A DNA stretch of 10,986 nucleotides from NCBI GenBank assembly GCA_040901795.1, contig JBBDYH010000171.1, positions 1 to 10,986 of the forward strand, given 5' to 3'. Below are positions 1 through 6,470 of this stretch, one piece after another (positions within the stretch are counted from its first letter, which is position 1; every line of letters starts with the position of its first letter). The DNA is from JBBDYH01 sp040901795. Lineage in GTDB: Bacteria; Planctomycetota; Planctomycetia; Pirellulales; JALHPA01. The position numbers were made by a program, and so were the translations under genes. The notes beneath the pieces were generated by a model. It did no database searches and was not told where the DNA came from. It saw only the letters and a list, made by a program, of their open reading frames with translations.

Positions 1-1925
1 AGTGGATCCACCTGATCCTCAACAACCGCCGCGAAGAGCTGTTCATCGTCGGCACGGCGATCTCCAGTGAGTTCGTCTATCTGGTGAGCCCGGGCTCGCT
101 CACGCCGGATCCCGAGCGGTTCGGCGTGTTTTATGTTAAGCAGACCTATGCCGAAGAAGTTTTCGACATGGACGGCGCTTGCAATCAGATCACCGGCCTC
201 TTGGCGCCCGAGTACCGCGATTATCCCGACCGCATATTGCAATCCATCGAGCGACGTCTGGACAGCTACGGCGTTTTCGCCAAGACGCCGCGCCGCGATC
301 AGCCCCCCACCCGCTTTCTCAACGACGAGATTACCGGGCTGGGCACGTTCGCCACCATCATGCCGGTGATCTTTCTGGCTGTGGCCGCGCTGGTGCTCAA
401 CGTGCTCATGGCCCGCTTGATCGACCAGCAGCGCGTGATCGTCGGCACGCTCAAGGGCCTGGGCTATAGTAACGCGCAGATCTTCTGGCACTTCACCAAG
501 TTCGGCGGGCTGATCGGCTTGATCGGCGGGCTGATCGGTTGCTTTCTCGGTTATCAAATGGCCGAGTTCGTCACCGATCTCTATCATCAGTTCTTCGAGT
601 TCCCCAACTTGCGGAACTATTTCTACACCGAGCTCTACCTCGGCGGCATTGTCATTAGCTTGTGCTGTGCACTGGTCGGTTCGGCACAAGGGGCGTACGC
701 GGCGCTGCGGCTCCGTCCGGCCGAGGCCATGCGACCGAAGCCGCCCAAGCAAGGCGGACACATTTGGCTCGAGCACGTGACGTTCTTGTGGCGGCGGCTC
801 TCGTTCGGCTGGCGGATGGTGCTGCGAAACGTCATCCGCAACCGGCTCCGCAGCGCGGTCGGCCTCTTCGCCGCGACGATGGGGGCCGCGTTGTTGATGA
901 CAGGTTTCACGCTGCAGTACTGCATCCGTTACTTGATCGACTTTCAATTCGAGAAGGTGGTCAACAGCGACATCGATCTCAGCTTCAAAGACGAGCGCGG
1001 CCCAGAAGCGCTCCGCGAAGCGAGCCGGCTTCCGGGCGTCGACCATGCCGAGCCGGTGCTCGAAGTCGCCTGCGAGTTTTTCCACGGACCGTACAACCGC
1101 AAAGGGGGCATCACCGGCCTCTCCCGCAATGCGCGGCTCACCTTGCCGCGCGATCTGCAAGGCCGCACGATCCGCATCCCGGACAGCGGTCTGGCCATGA
1201 CGCGCAAGATGGCCGAGCTATTGCACCTGGAGGTCGGCGATCACGTCACGATCAAGCCGGCCAAAGGACTCCGTACGCTACGCTCGATTCCGGTGGCCGA
1301 AATCACCGACAGCTACATCGGTCTCTCGGTCTATGCCGAGATCAATTATCTCAGCGGGCTGATCGACGAGGAGTTTGCGCTCACCGGTGTGCAGCTTGAG
1401 ATGGACCCGCGCCCAGCCGCCTATCGCTCGTTCTACCGCGAGGTCAAGCGCTTGCCTGCCCTTCAAGCGTTCAACGAACGCAAGAGCAACATCAAAAACC
1501 TGATGGACACCATGGTCAAGACGCAGGACATCTTCATTGGGTTGGTCACGCTTTTCGCCGGCGTGATCTTCTTCGCGAGTTTGCTCAATACGTCATTGAT
1601 CGGACTGGCCGAGCGGCGGCGCGAAGTGGCCACGCTTCGCGTGCTTGGCTACGGCCCCTGGAGGATCGGCGGATTCTTCCTCCGCGAAAGCATGATCCTG
1701 AACGTGTTCGGCACACTGCTGGGCTTTCCCTTGGGCTACGCGCTCGTCTGGTACCTCACGTATGTTTACGATACTGAAATGTTTCGCTTTCCGCTGGTCG
1801 TGCCGCCGTTGGTTTGGCTCCAGACATTCGCTCTGGCAATCCTCTTCGGCCTGGCCGCCCACGCGCTCGTCCAGCGCGACATTAACCGCATGGACTGGCG
1901 CGAGGCGCTGAACGTGAAGGAATGA
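1..1925 (+). CDS. FtsX-family ABC transporter permease, 5'-truncated by window edge
   Basis: This is an inner-membrane permease of the MacB/LolC/FtsX type, which couples an ABC ATPase to export or to mechanical work across the envelope. The frame is open from base 3 with no stop before the GTG at 84, and the residues encoded upstream of that GTG look like coding sequence, so the gene starts before the window. About 641 residues are visible. There are two FtsX core domains. The first has membrane segments near bases 351-413, 501-563 and 630-704 and ends in the typical RPAEAMRPK tail near 714-740. A further segment lies near 855-925, followed by a soluble extracytoplasmic domain. The second core (about 1530-1922) has the family motif ERRREVATLRVLGY after its first segment. 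The matching motif in core one is DQQRVIVGTLKGLGY. The two-core layout is usual for permeases of about 780-850 residues, so the first membrane segment and part of the first soluble domain are missing. The adaptor gene follows after 172 bases. The ATPase partner and the substrate are not visible. Confidence 0.9.
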   Translation, partial: WIHLILNNRREELFIVGTAISSEFVYLVSPGSLTPDPERFGVFYVKQTYAEEVFDMDGACNQITGLLAPEYRDYPDRILQSIERRLDSYGVFAKTPRRDQPPTRFLNDEITGLGTFATIMPVIFLAVAALVLNVLMARLIDQQRVIVGTLKGLGYSNAQIFWHFTKFGGLIGLIGGLIGCFLGYQMAEFVTDLYHQFFEFPNLRNYFYTELYLGGIVISLCCALVGSAQGAYAALRLRPAEAMRPKPPKQGGHIWLEHVTFLWRRLSFGWRMVLRNVIRNRLRSAVGLFAATMGAALLMTGFTLQYCIRYLIDFQFEKVVNSDIDLSFKDERGPEALREASRLPGVDHAEPVLEVACEFFHGPYNRKGGITGLSRNARLTLPRDLQGRTIRIPDSGLAMTRKMAELLHLEVGDHVTIKPAKGLRTLRSIPVAEITDSYIGLSVYAEINYLSGLIDEEFALTGVQLEMDPRPAAYRSFYREVKRLPALQAFNERKSNIKNLMDTMVKTQDIFIGLVTLFAGVIFFASLLNTSLIGLAERRREVATLRVLGYGPWRIGGFFLRESMILNVFGTLLGFPLGYALVWYLTYVYDTEMFRFPLVVPPLVWLQTFALAILFGLAAHALVQRDINRMDWREALNVKE

Positions 1926-1932
1926 CCAATGC

Positions 1933-2071
1933 CTCGTTCCCAGGCTCCGCCTGGGAACGCACTGTCCGCGAGGCTCTGCCTCGCCGAATCTGAGATAAGA
2001 GTCATTTGTCGGCAAGCCCGGCAGGCGGAGCCTGCCATGCAGAGCGTTCCCAGGCAGAGCCTGGGAACGAG
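1933..2071. repeat. compound palindromic repeat, REPIN-like, four hairpins
   Basis: Four perfect palindromes are arranged as a mirrored pair. P1 (1935-1959) has 11-base arms CGTTCCCAGGC/GCCTGGGAACG and loop TCC. P2 (1968-1984) has 7-base arms GCGAGGC/GCCTCGC and loop TCT. P3 (2021-2035) has 6-base arms GCAGGC/GCCTGC and loop GGA. P4 (2045-2069) has the same 11-base arms as P1 and loop AGA. P3-P4 is therefore P2-P1 on the other strand, giving two head units facing each other across a 36-base centre. This is the architecture of a REPIN (two inverted REP units). It lies between the permease and adaptor genes, so if they are co-transcribed the hairpins sit inside the mRNA. A single unit of the same family is found at 9541-9589. 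Confidence 0.85.
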
Positions 2072-2097
2072 TGTACAATCAATAGAAGCTCAAACCT

Positions 2098-3507
2098 ATG
2101 AAAACCTATCTCATCCTCGGCCTCATCGCCGCCACCATCGCAGCGGTCGCCTTCGGCGGACGCATCTTCGACGAAGGCGTCGCCGTGGAAGCCGCCAAGG
2201 CGCATACCGCCACAATTCGCGAGCTCATCGACGAGCGCGGCAAGACGCGCTTGCCCCGCGTTTACAACATCACCATGCCGTTCGCCGGAAGAATTGAAGC
2301 GATTGGGTTCGTGGAAGGCACGCCCGTTGAGCGCGACCAGGTGGTTGCCCAGATCGTCCCCGCGGACCTCAAGCTGGCGATGGACGCCGCCACCGCCGCT
2401 GTCGAACGGCTCGATGCCGCGATCCAGGAGAATGACGACGCCAGCGTCGAGAACGTCGCCCTCAAGCAGTCATACAAGTTCGTCGAGTCCATGGAGCGCT
2501 CCGTCGAGGCCGCCGAGGAGCGCGTCCGCGCCGGCAAAGCCAAGCTCGACTACGCCCAGCGCAACCGCGATCGCATTTTCAATCTCTTTCGCGACAAAAA
2601 GCTGGCCGCGTCGGAGCAGGAATTCGAGGCGGCGCAACTAGCGCTGGTCGAAGCGGACGTCGCCTATCAGCAGGACCAACTCGTACAGCGCGCGATGGAA
2701 GCTATGCAGGCCGCCACCAACCTGATGCCCGTCACGCTCCTCGAATACATCGGCCGCAAGAAGCTTTCGCATGAGGTGCTCGAGCGGCAGAAGGAGGAAG
2801 CCCGCGTCCGTTGGCAGGAAAACAAGCGCGATCAAAATCGCGGCCGCATGACGAGCCCCGTCGATGGCGTCGTGCTCGCGCGGATGATGACCGACGAGCG
2901 GATGGTCACCGCCGGCACCGTCCTCTTGAAGATCGGCGATCTCCGCGAGTTGGAGGTCGAAGTCGACGTACTCAGCCAAGAAGTCGTAAAAATCAAGCTC
3001 GGCCAGCCGGCCGAGATCATGGGACCGGCCATCGGGGATCGACCGCTCCACGGCACGGTCAAGAACATCTACCCCGCCGGCTTCACCAAAGTCAGCTCGC
3101 TGGGCGTCGAGCAGCAGCGCGTGAAGGTCATCTTAGCCTTCAATGACGAGGACCAACGGCAGTTGATCGAGCGCCGCGCGAAAGGCGAATGGGACCTCGG
3201 CGTCGATTATCGTGTCCGCGTGCGGATCATCACCGCCGAGCGCAGCGGCGCATTAGTGATTCCGCGCTCCGCTCTGTTTCGCGGCGCCGATGGCCGATGG
3301 CAGGTGTTCGTCATTCGCGATGGGTACGTCGAGCTCCAGCCGATCGAAGTTGGCCTGATGAACGACGAACAGGTCGAGGTGCAAAGCGGCGTGGCCGCCG
3401 ACGAACTCCTCGTGCTAGCCCCGGAAACCAATCTCACCGACGGCACGAAGGTCAACCCCATCGAGCGGGCGGCTCGCGTGGACGACTTTAGCGCGGCCGG
3501 GGATTGA
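2098..3507 (+). CDS. HlyD/MacA-family periplasmic adaptor subunit
   Basis: This is a membrane-anchored periplasmic adaptor (membrane fusion protein) of 469 residues that would link the FtsX-type permease to outer-envelope components. An N-terminal membrane anchor covers residues 4-21. The first lipoyl half-motif is near 56-90 (MPFAGRIEAIGFVEGTPV). A long charged alpha-helical hairpin with coiled-coil character runs about 95-248. The second lipoyl half is near 250-282 (SPVDGVVLARMMTDERMV). A beta-barrel region follows (about 283-375), then a membrane-proximal domain with VIPRSALFRGADGRWQVFV near 385. Length and order are normal for the family. The ATG at 2098 is used because the anchor begins there. 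Only a weak GAAG (2085-2088) precedes it. A TACAAT (2074-2079) could be a -10 element, but no -35 is evident, so co-transcription with the permease is more likely. No TolC-like gene is in view. Confidence 0.92.
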   Translation: MKTYLILGLIAATIAAVAFGGRIFDEGVAVEAAKAHTATIRELIDERGKTRLPRVYNITMPFAGRIEAIGFVEGTPVERDQVVAQIVPADLKLAMDAATAAVERLDAAIQENDDASVENVALKQSYKFVESMERSVEAAEERVRAGKAKLDYAQRNRDRIFNLFRDKKLAASEQEFEAAQLALVEADVAYQQDQLVQRAMEAMQAATNLMPVTLLEYIGRKKLSHEVLERQKEEARVRWQENKRDQNRGRMTSPVDGVVLARMMTDERMVTAGTVLLKIGDLRELEVEVDVLSQEVVKIKLGQPAEIMGPAIGDRPLHGTVKNIYPAGFTKVSSLGVEQQRVKVILAFNDEDQRQLIERRAKGEWDLGVDYRVRVRIITAERSGALVIPRSALFRGADGRWQVFVIRDGYVELQPIEVGLMNDEQVEVQSGVAADELLVLAPETNLTDGTKVNPIERAARVDDFSAAGD

Positions 3508-3530
3508 CGCGCAGCGAACCGCCTCATGTG

Positions 3531-3620
3531 GAGATAGGGGGATTTTGAAATGCGATAGGGGGGATAAAATCAGGGACTCCATCTCCTTATCTCACTGCGT
3601 ATCTCCCTCTCTCCTTGCGG
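3531..3620. repeat. degenerate short-period repeat region between hlyD-like and yceI-like genes
   Basis: The 182-base spacer after the adaptor gene holds two copies of a GATAGGGGG(G)AT motif (starting 3533 and 3554). A C/T-rich stretch follows (3581-3620) built of ATCTCCT-like words, with two roughly 20-base units that agree at about 14 of 20 positions. The C/T-rich words resemble the reverse complement of the first motif (TATCTCC against GGAGATA). The repeat is much less regular than the heptamer runs at 5415, 8013 and 9164, so membership of the same class is uncertain. Confidence 0.45.
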
Positions 3621-3642
3621 ACCGCCCCGATAACCGCATAAT
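3615..3642 (+). promoter_or_regulatory. possible sigma70-type promoter for the YceI-like lipoprotein gene
   Basis: TTGCGG at 3615-3620 and CATAAT at 3637-3642 are separated by 16 bases, about 47 bases upstream of the ATG at 3690. The -10 matches five of six consensus bases and the -35 only three, so this is a plausible but unproven promoter. Planctomycete promoter consensus is not something I can check here. Confidence 0.3.
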
Positions 3643-3689
3643 GGTGTTCTTCCCTAGCAGTTTACAACCCCCTTTTGGAAGCCGACTTC

Positions 3690-4412
3690 ATGAAATTCGC
3701 ACTGTGGATGCTCGCCGGATCTTTGCTCCTCGCCGGATGCAGCAAGACGACTCCTGACGCCACTACGGCGTCTTCCTCCGGGAATACTAGCGGCGCCTCC
3801 AGTCTGGCCATACCCGCCGGTTCGAATTCCGCCGACGCTTCTCCAACAGCCAATTCCTCGGGGCCAACGCTGACACTACCAGGTTCTACGGACGCTCAGC
3901 CGACAAAGGTTGTAAAGCTTACTCCGGCGAATACCAGAATCCAGTTCATCGGCACACACGTCGGCCCAAAGCCAGATTCGAAAGCACGCGTTGGCACGTT
4001 TCAAAAGTTCAGCGGTCAGGCGGTGCTCGCCGACGATAAAAAATCGCTTGAATCCGCCGCCGTTGATATTGAGGCCGGATCTTTGCAAACGTTCGACGGC
4101 AAACTGACACGCCATCTGAACAGCGACGATTTTCTCGACACCCGGTCCTTTCCCACCGCCACGTTCAAAAGCACGCGCATTGTGAAAGACGACCAAGGAA
4201 AGACACAACTCATCGGCGACCTCACTCTTCACGGCGTGACCAAGGAGATCTCGTTCCCGGCCGATGTGACCATTGACGACCAAGGGCTCTCGCTCAAGGC
4301 CGAATTCACGATCGATCGCACCGACTACGGCATGGATCGGATGCTCGATCGAGTGGAGAAGCCGGTCGCCATCACGGTGACCGTGGGCGAGACTCCCGAC
4401 GCCGCCGAATAA
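3690..4412 (+). CDS. YceI-domain lipoprotein
   Basis: A 240-residue lipoprotein with one YceI domain, a lipocalin-like beta barrel. Some family members bind polyisoprenoids; the role here is unknown. The signal peptide is MKFALWMLAGSLLLAGC with a lipobox L14-A15-G16-C17, so the mature protein should be lipid-anchored. A Ser/Thr/Pro/Ala-rich linker runs 18-72. The YceI domain covers about 73-233 and shows family hallmarks: HLNSDDFLDTRSFPTATFKS, GDLTLHGVTKEISFP and FTIDRTDYGMD. I chose the ATG at 3690 over an in-frame TTG at 3675 because it starts the signal peptide directly and has GGAAG (3677-3681) eight bases upstream. The gene stands alone between two repeat-containing spacers, with no visible partner. 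Confidence 0.92.
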   Translation: MKFALWMLAGSLLLAGCSKTTPDATTASSSGNTSGASSLAIPAGSNSADASPTANSSGPTLTLPGSTDAQPTKVVKLTPANTRIQFIGTHVGPKPDSKARVGTFQKFSGQAVLADDKKSLESAAVDIEAGSLQTFDGKLTRHLNSDDFLDTRSFPTATFKSTRIVKDDQGKTQLIGDLTLHGVTKEISFPADVTIDDQGLSLKAEFTIDRTDYGMDRMLDRVEKPVAITVTVGETPDAAE

Positions 4413-4418
4413 TCCTAT

Positions 4419-4532
4419 GGAGTGCGATGACTCGTCATCGCTTTCTTTTTCGAACAGCATTGCAAGCCAGATGAGGCAAACGCAAAGTCGGCGCGAATTG
4501 AGATCCAAAGCGGCGACTCGTCGCCGCACTCC
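4419..4532. repeat. REPIN-like inverted repeat, second family
   Basis: A 114-base element whose ends are inverted copies of each other: it begins GGAGTGC (4419-4425) and ends GCACTCC (4526-4532). Each end contains a perfect internal palindrome with 8-base arms and a TC loop: GCGATGAC-TC-GTCATCGC (4424-4441) and GCGGCGAC-TC-GTCGCCGC (4510-4527). The arms differ between the two ends (AT against GC), but every change is compensated on the other side, so the hairpin is what is kept. It begins 6 bases after the yceI-like stop and ends 9 bases before the start of the next gene. No transposase is encoded in it. Confidence 0.85.
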
Positions 4533-4541
4533 AAATCCGTC

Positions 4542-5408
4542 GTGAATCCCACAATCCAGCTTGCTGCCGTCACGATCCTGGCGCCGGCCGCCGCCGCCTT
4601 GGCTGTCCTGTGGCTAGGCCAGCGCGCGCTCAAGGGCGCAGCCAGGCATGGCTTGGCCCCCCTCGCTTTCGCCGCCTCCTATTGGCTCGGCTATGCGATG
4701 CTCTCCTGGTTGCAGTCCCGCTCTGACTTCGCTCCCGCGCGACACTGGCAATGGATCCCTTACCTGACACTGCTATCGGCCGCTGTCGGCGCACTGACCG
4801 CCTCGATCCGTTCGCACATCGTCGCGCGTTGGGCGCTAATCGCCGCGGTAGCGATGATATCCACCTGGCTGCTCGTCCCTACCTGGCCTGATCTCGAGCC
4901 GCGGCGCGCCATCACACTTCCACTTGTTGCAGCGTACCTCTTCCTGCTGACCGTGCTCCTTGAACCGCTGGCGGGGCGATTGGCGTCGTCCGTACTCACG
5001 TCGCACCTCGCGCTTACGGCCGCCTGTTCCGCCGCATTAATTGCCGCGCTGGTCAGCCTCACGTACGGCGAGCCAGCGGTCATCGCCGCTGCCGCGCTCG
5101 TTGGCTGTGCTGCCGGAGCGTGGCTATTTCCAGAACCCGCTCTGGCCCGTGCGTTAGTCCTGGTCTATGCCGTCAATGTCGGCGGATGGGCGTTCACCGG
5201 AGCGATCAATCCGCGACCACCGCTGTTCGCGCTCCTCGTGACGCCGCTTGCGCCGCTGGCATTATGGGTCAGTGCCGTGGGCCCACTTGCCCGCAAGCGC
5301 GGCATCGCCGCAATCGCCCTTCAAACCGCGGCGGTCCTGACCGTTCTCGCGCTCGCCGGCGGACTTGCCTGGATGGCAACCAGTACCGACGGCGACAGCG
5401 ATTGGTAG
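4542..5408 (+). CDS. multi-pass membrane protein of unknown function
   Basis: I do not recognise this family. The 288-residue product is very hydrophobic and rich in Ala and Leu, with about 8-9 candidate membrane segments and almost no soluble domain. Short polar loops separate them (for example QSRSDFAPARHWQW near 58-71 and VPTWPDLEPRR near 112-122), and the C-terminal tail is acidic (STDGDSDW). No catalytic motif is evident. The start is taken as GTG at 4542, giving a first membrane segment within residues 8-26. No Shine-Dalgarno is visible, and the REPIN-like element ends only 9 bases upstream, so the start is uncertain. Steady hydrophobic periodicity through the whole frame and an intact length argue that it is a real gene. 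It could be cut off from, or weakly co-transcribed with, the dehydrogenase 46 bases downstream. Confidence 0.7.
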   Translation: MNPTIQLAAVTILAPAAAALAVLWLGQRALKGAARHGLAPLAFAASYWLGYAMLSWLQSRSDFAPARHWQWIPYLTLLSAAVGALTASIRSHIVARWALIAAVAMISTWLLVPTWPDLEPRRAITLPLVAAYLFLLTVLLEPLAGRLASSVLTSHLALTAACSAALIAALVSLTYGEPAVIAAAALVGCAAGAWLFPEPALARALVLVYAVNVGGWAFTGAINPRPPLFALLVTPLAPLALWVSAVGPLARKRGIAAIALQTAAVLTVLALAGGLAWMATSTDGDSDW

Positions 5409-5414
5409 GTCACG

Positions 5415-5442
5415 TTCATCCTTCGTCCTTAGTCCTTCGTAC
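5415..5442 (+). repeat. heptanucleotide tandem repeat, TTCGTCC type
   Basis: Four consecutive 7-base units read TTCATCC, TTCGTCC, TTAGTCC, TTCGTAC. They fill most of the 46-base gap between the membrane protein and the dehydrogenase, ending 12 bases before the ATG at 5455. Each unit differs from TTCGTCC by at most one base. Confidence 0.75.
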
Positions 5443-5454
5443 TTTTACGGACCC

Positions 5455-6222
5455 ATGGAACTCGCCCACCGCACCTTCCTAATCACCGGCGGCGCCTCAG
5501 GGCTCGGCGCCGCCTGCTCTCGGCGCTTCACAGACGAAGGCGCCAACGTCGTCCTAGCGGATTTGAATCAGGCGGCCGGCGATGCGCTTGCCGCGTCCCT
5601 CAACGAGCAGGCCCGCTTCGTCGCGACTAATGTGACCGATCCGGACAACGTCCAATCCGCCATCGATGCCGCCCGACAACACTTCGGCGGCCTGCACGGC
5701 GTCGTGCACTGCGCGGGAGTGTTGCATGCAGAGCGGGTCGTCGGCAAGCAAGGCCCCCACGATCTCGACGCCTTTCGCCGCGTGATCGAGATCAACTTGA
5801 TTGGCACGTTCAATGTCATTCGCCTGGCCGCTGCCGCAATGGCGACCAATGAGCCCAACGCCGACGGCGAGCGAGGCGTCATGGTAACCACGGCCTCCGT
5901 CGCCGCCTTTGAAGGGCAGATTGGCCAGGCGGCCTATTCGGCAAGTAAAGCCGGCGTCGCCGGACTGACGCTGCCCGTCGCCCGCGAACTCGCTCGATTC
6001 GGAATTCGCGTCGTCTCGATAGCTCCCGGCGTGTTCGATACGGCGATGGTCGGCGCCCTCAGTCCGGAACAACAGGAAGGCCTCGCCTCACAGGTTCCCT
6101 TCCCGCCGCGTCTGGGCAAGCCGGAAGAGTTCGCTCGGCTCGCCCAACACATCATCGAGAACCCGATGCTCAACGGCGCAGTCATTCGCCTCGACGGCGC
6201 CTTGCGAATGTCCGCCAGGTGA
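5455..6222 (+). CDS. short-chain dehydrogenase/reductase, 3-hydroxyacyl-CoA dehydrogenase-like
   Basis: A 255-residue classical SDR oxidoreductase. The Rossmann cofactor motif TGGASGLG is at residues 11-18, and Asp36 after the second strand suggests NAD(H) rather than NADP(H). The catalytic residues are all visible: Asn114, Ser148, Tyr161 and Lys165 (YSASK). The usual NNAG motif reads HCAG here (85-88), a tolerated variant. The overall pattern (GQIGQAAYSASKAGVAGLTL, then RVVSIAPGVFDTAM) resembles type-2 3-hydroxyacyl-CoA dehydrogenases (HSD17B10-like), which oxidise 3-hydroxyacyl-CoA in fatty or branched-chain acyl degradation. The substrate is inferred, not shown. I chose the ATG at 5455 because the Rossmann fold starts at once there. 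An upstream in-frame extension to 5365 overlaps the previous gene and looks non-protein-like. Only a GGA three bases upstream could act as a ribosome site. Confidence 0.92.
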   Translation: MELAHRTFLITGGASGLGAACSRRFTDEGANVVLADLNQAAGDALAASLNEQARFVATNVTDPDNVQSAIDAARQHFGGLHGVVHCAGVLHAERVVGKQGPHDLDAFRRVIEINLIGTFNVIRLAAAAMATNEPNADGERGVMVTTASVAAFEGQIGQAAYSASKAGVAGLTLPVARELARFGIRVVSIAPGVFDTAMVGALSPEQQEGLASQVPFPPRLGKPEEFARLAQHIIENPMLNGAVIRLDGALRMSAR

Positions 6223-6228
6223 TCGTGT

Positions 6229-6276
6229 TGGAGTTCAAGCTTTAGCTTGTCGCTGGAGTTCAAGCTTTAGCTTGTC
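6229..6276. repeat. 23-base direct repeat with palindromic core, two copies
   Basis: Two identical 23-base units at 6229-6251 and 6254-6276, separated by two bases. Each carries the palindrome CAAGCTTTAGCTTG (6-base arms, TT loop) after a GGAGTT prefix. The repeat begins seven bases after the dehydrogenase stop. It may weakly act as a terminator hairpin, but no U-tract follows, so an interspersed repeat family is the better reading. Confidence 0.8.
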
Positions 6277-6402
6277 CGGGCGGTAAATCGCTGGCCCGCC
6301 GGAGCTCTGGCGAATTCCGCTACCGGAAGAATAGCTTTCCGCCCCCTCAAAACCGCTGAAAACCAGCTCCTTTCGAGTCTCGCTGATGGCTGCAAAATGC
6401 GG

Positions 6403-6408
6403 TATAAT
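6403..6408 (+). promoter_or_regulatory. candidate -10 element for dnaA
   Basis: A perfect TATAAT stands at 6403-6408, 63 bases before the chosen dnaA start, in a spacer of 248 bases between the dehydrogenase and dnaA. The hexamer at the expected -35 distance (6380-6385, TCGCTG) is poor, and no extended -10 TG is in place. No DnaA box was seen in this spacer, so autoregulation of dnaA is not supported by visible sites. The rest of the spacer (6277-6402) shows only a 5-base hairpin at 6315-6328. Confidence 0.4.
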
Positions 6409-6470
6409 TCTGGCTTCCCCATTCTCACTCTCGCGCTCAGTGGTGCGAGTCGTTTTTGGACGGAGCCAAC

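Noticed and set aside
84..86. GTG as the permease start
   Set aside because: The frame is open back to base 3, the residues before the GTG look like coding sequence, and the protein would lack its first membrane segment, so the true start is upstream of the window.
662..1399. 245-codon frame within the permease gene
   Set aside because: Arg/Ala/Pro-rich shadow in another frame of a gene with clear FtsX features.
1933..2071. CRISPR array or tRNA-like structure from the repeated hairpins
   Set aside because: There are no regularly spaced direct repeats with unique spacers and no cloverleaf. The symmetry is that of inverted REP units.
3876..4529. 217-codon - strand frame over the YceI-like gene
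   Set aside because: Antisense to a gene with a signal peptide, lipobox and YceI motifs. No recognisable protein features of its own.
5365..5454. N-terminal extension of the dehydrogenase
   Set aside because: It overlaps the membrane-protein gene, covers the heptamer repeat, and the Rossmann fold begins immediately after the ATG at 5455.
6315..6328. Small hairpin TTCCG-CTAC-CGGAA upstream of dnaA
   Set aside because: Five-base arms arise often by chance, with no U-tract and no second copy in the window.
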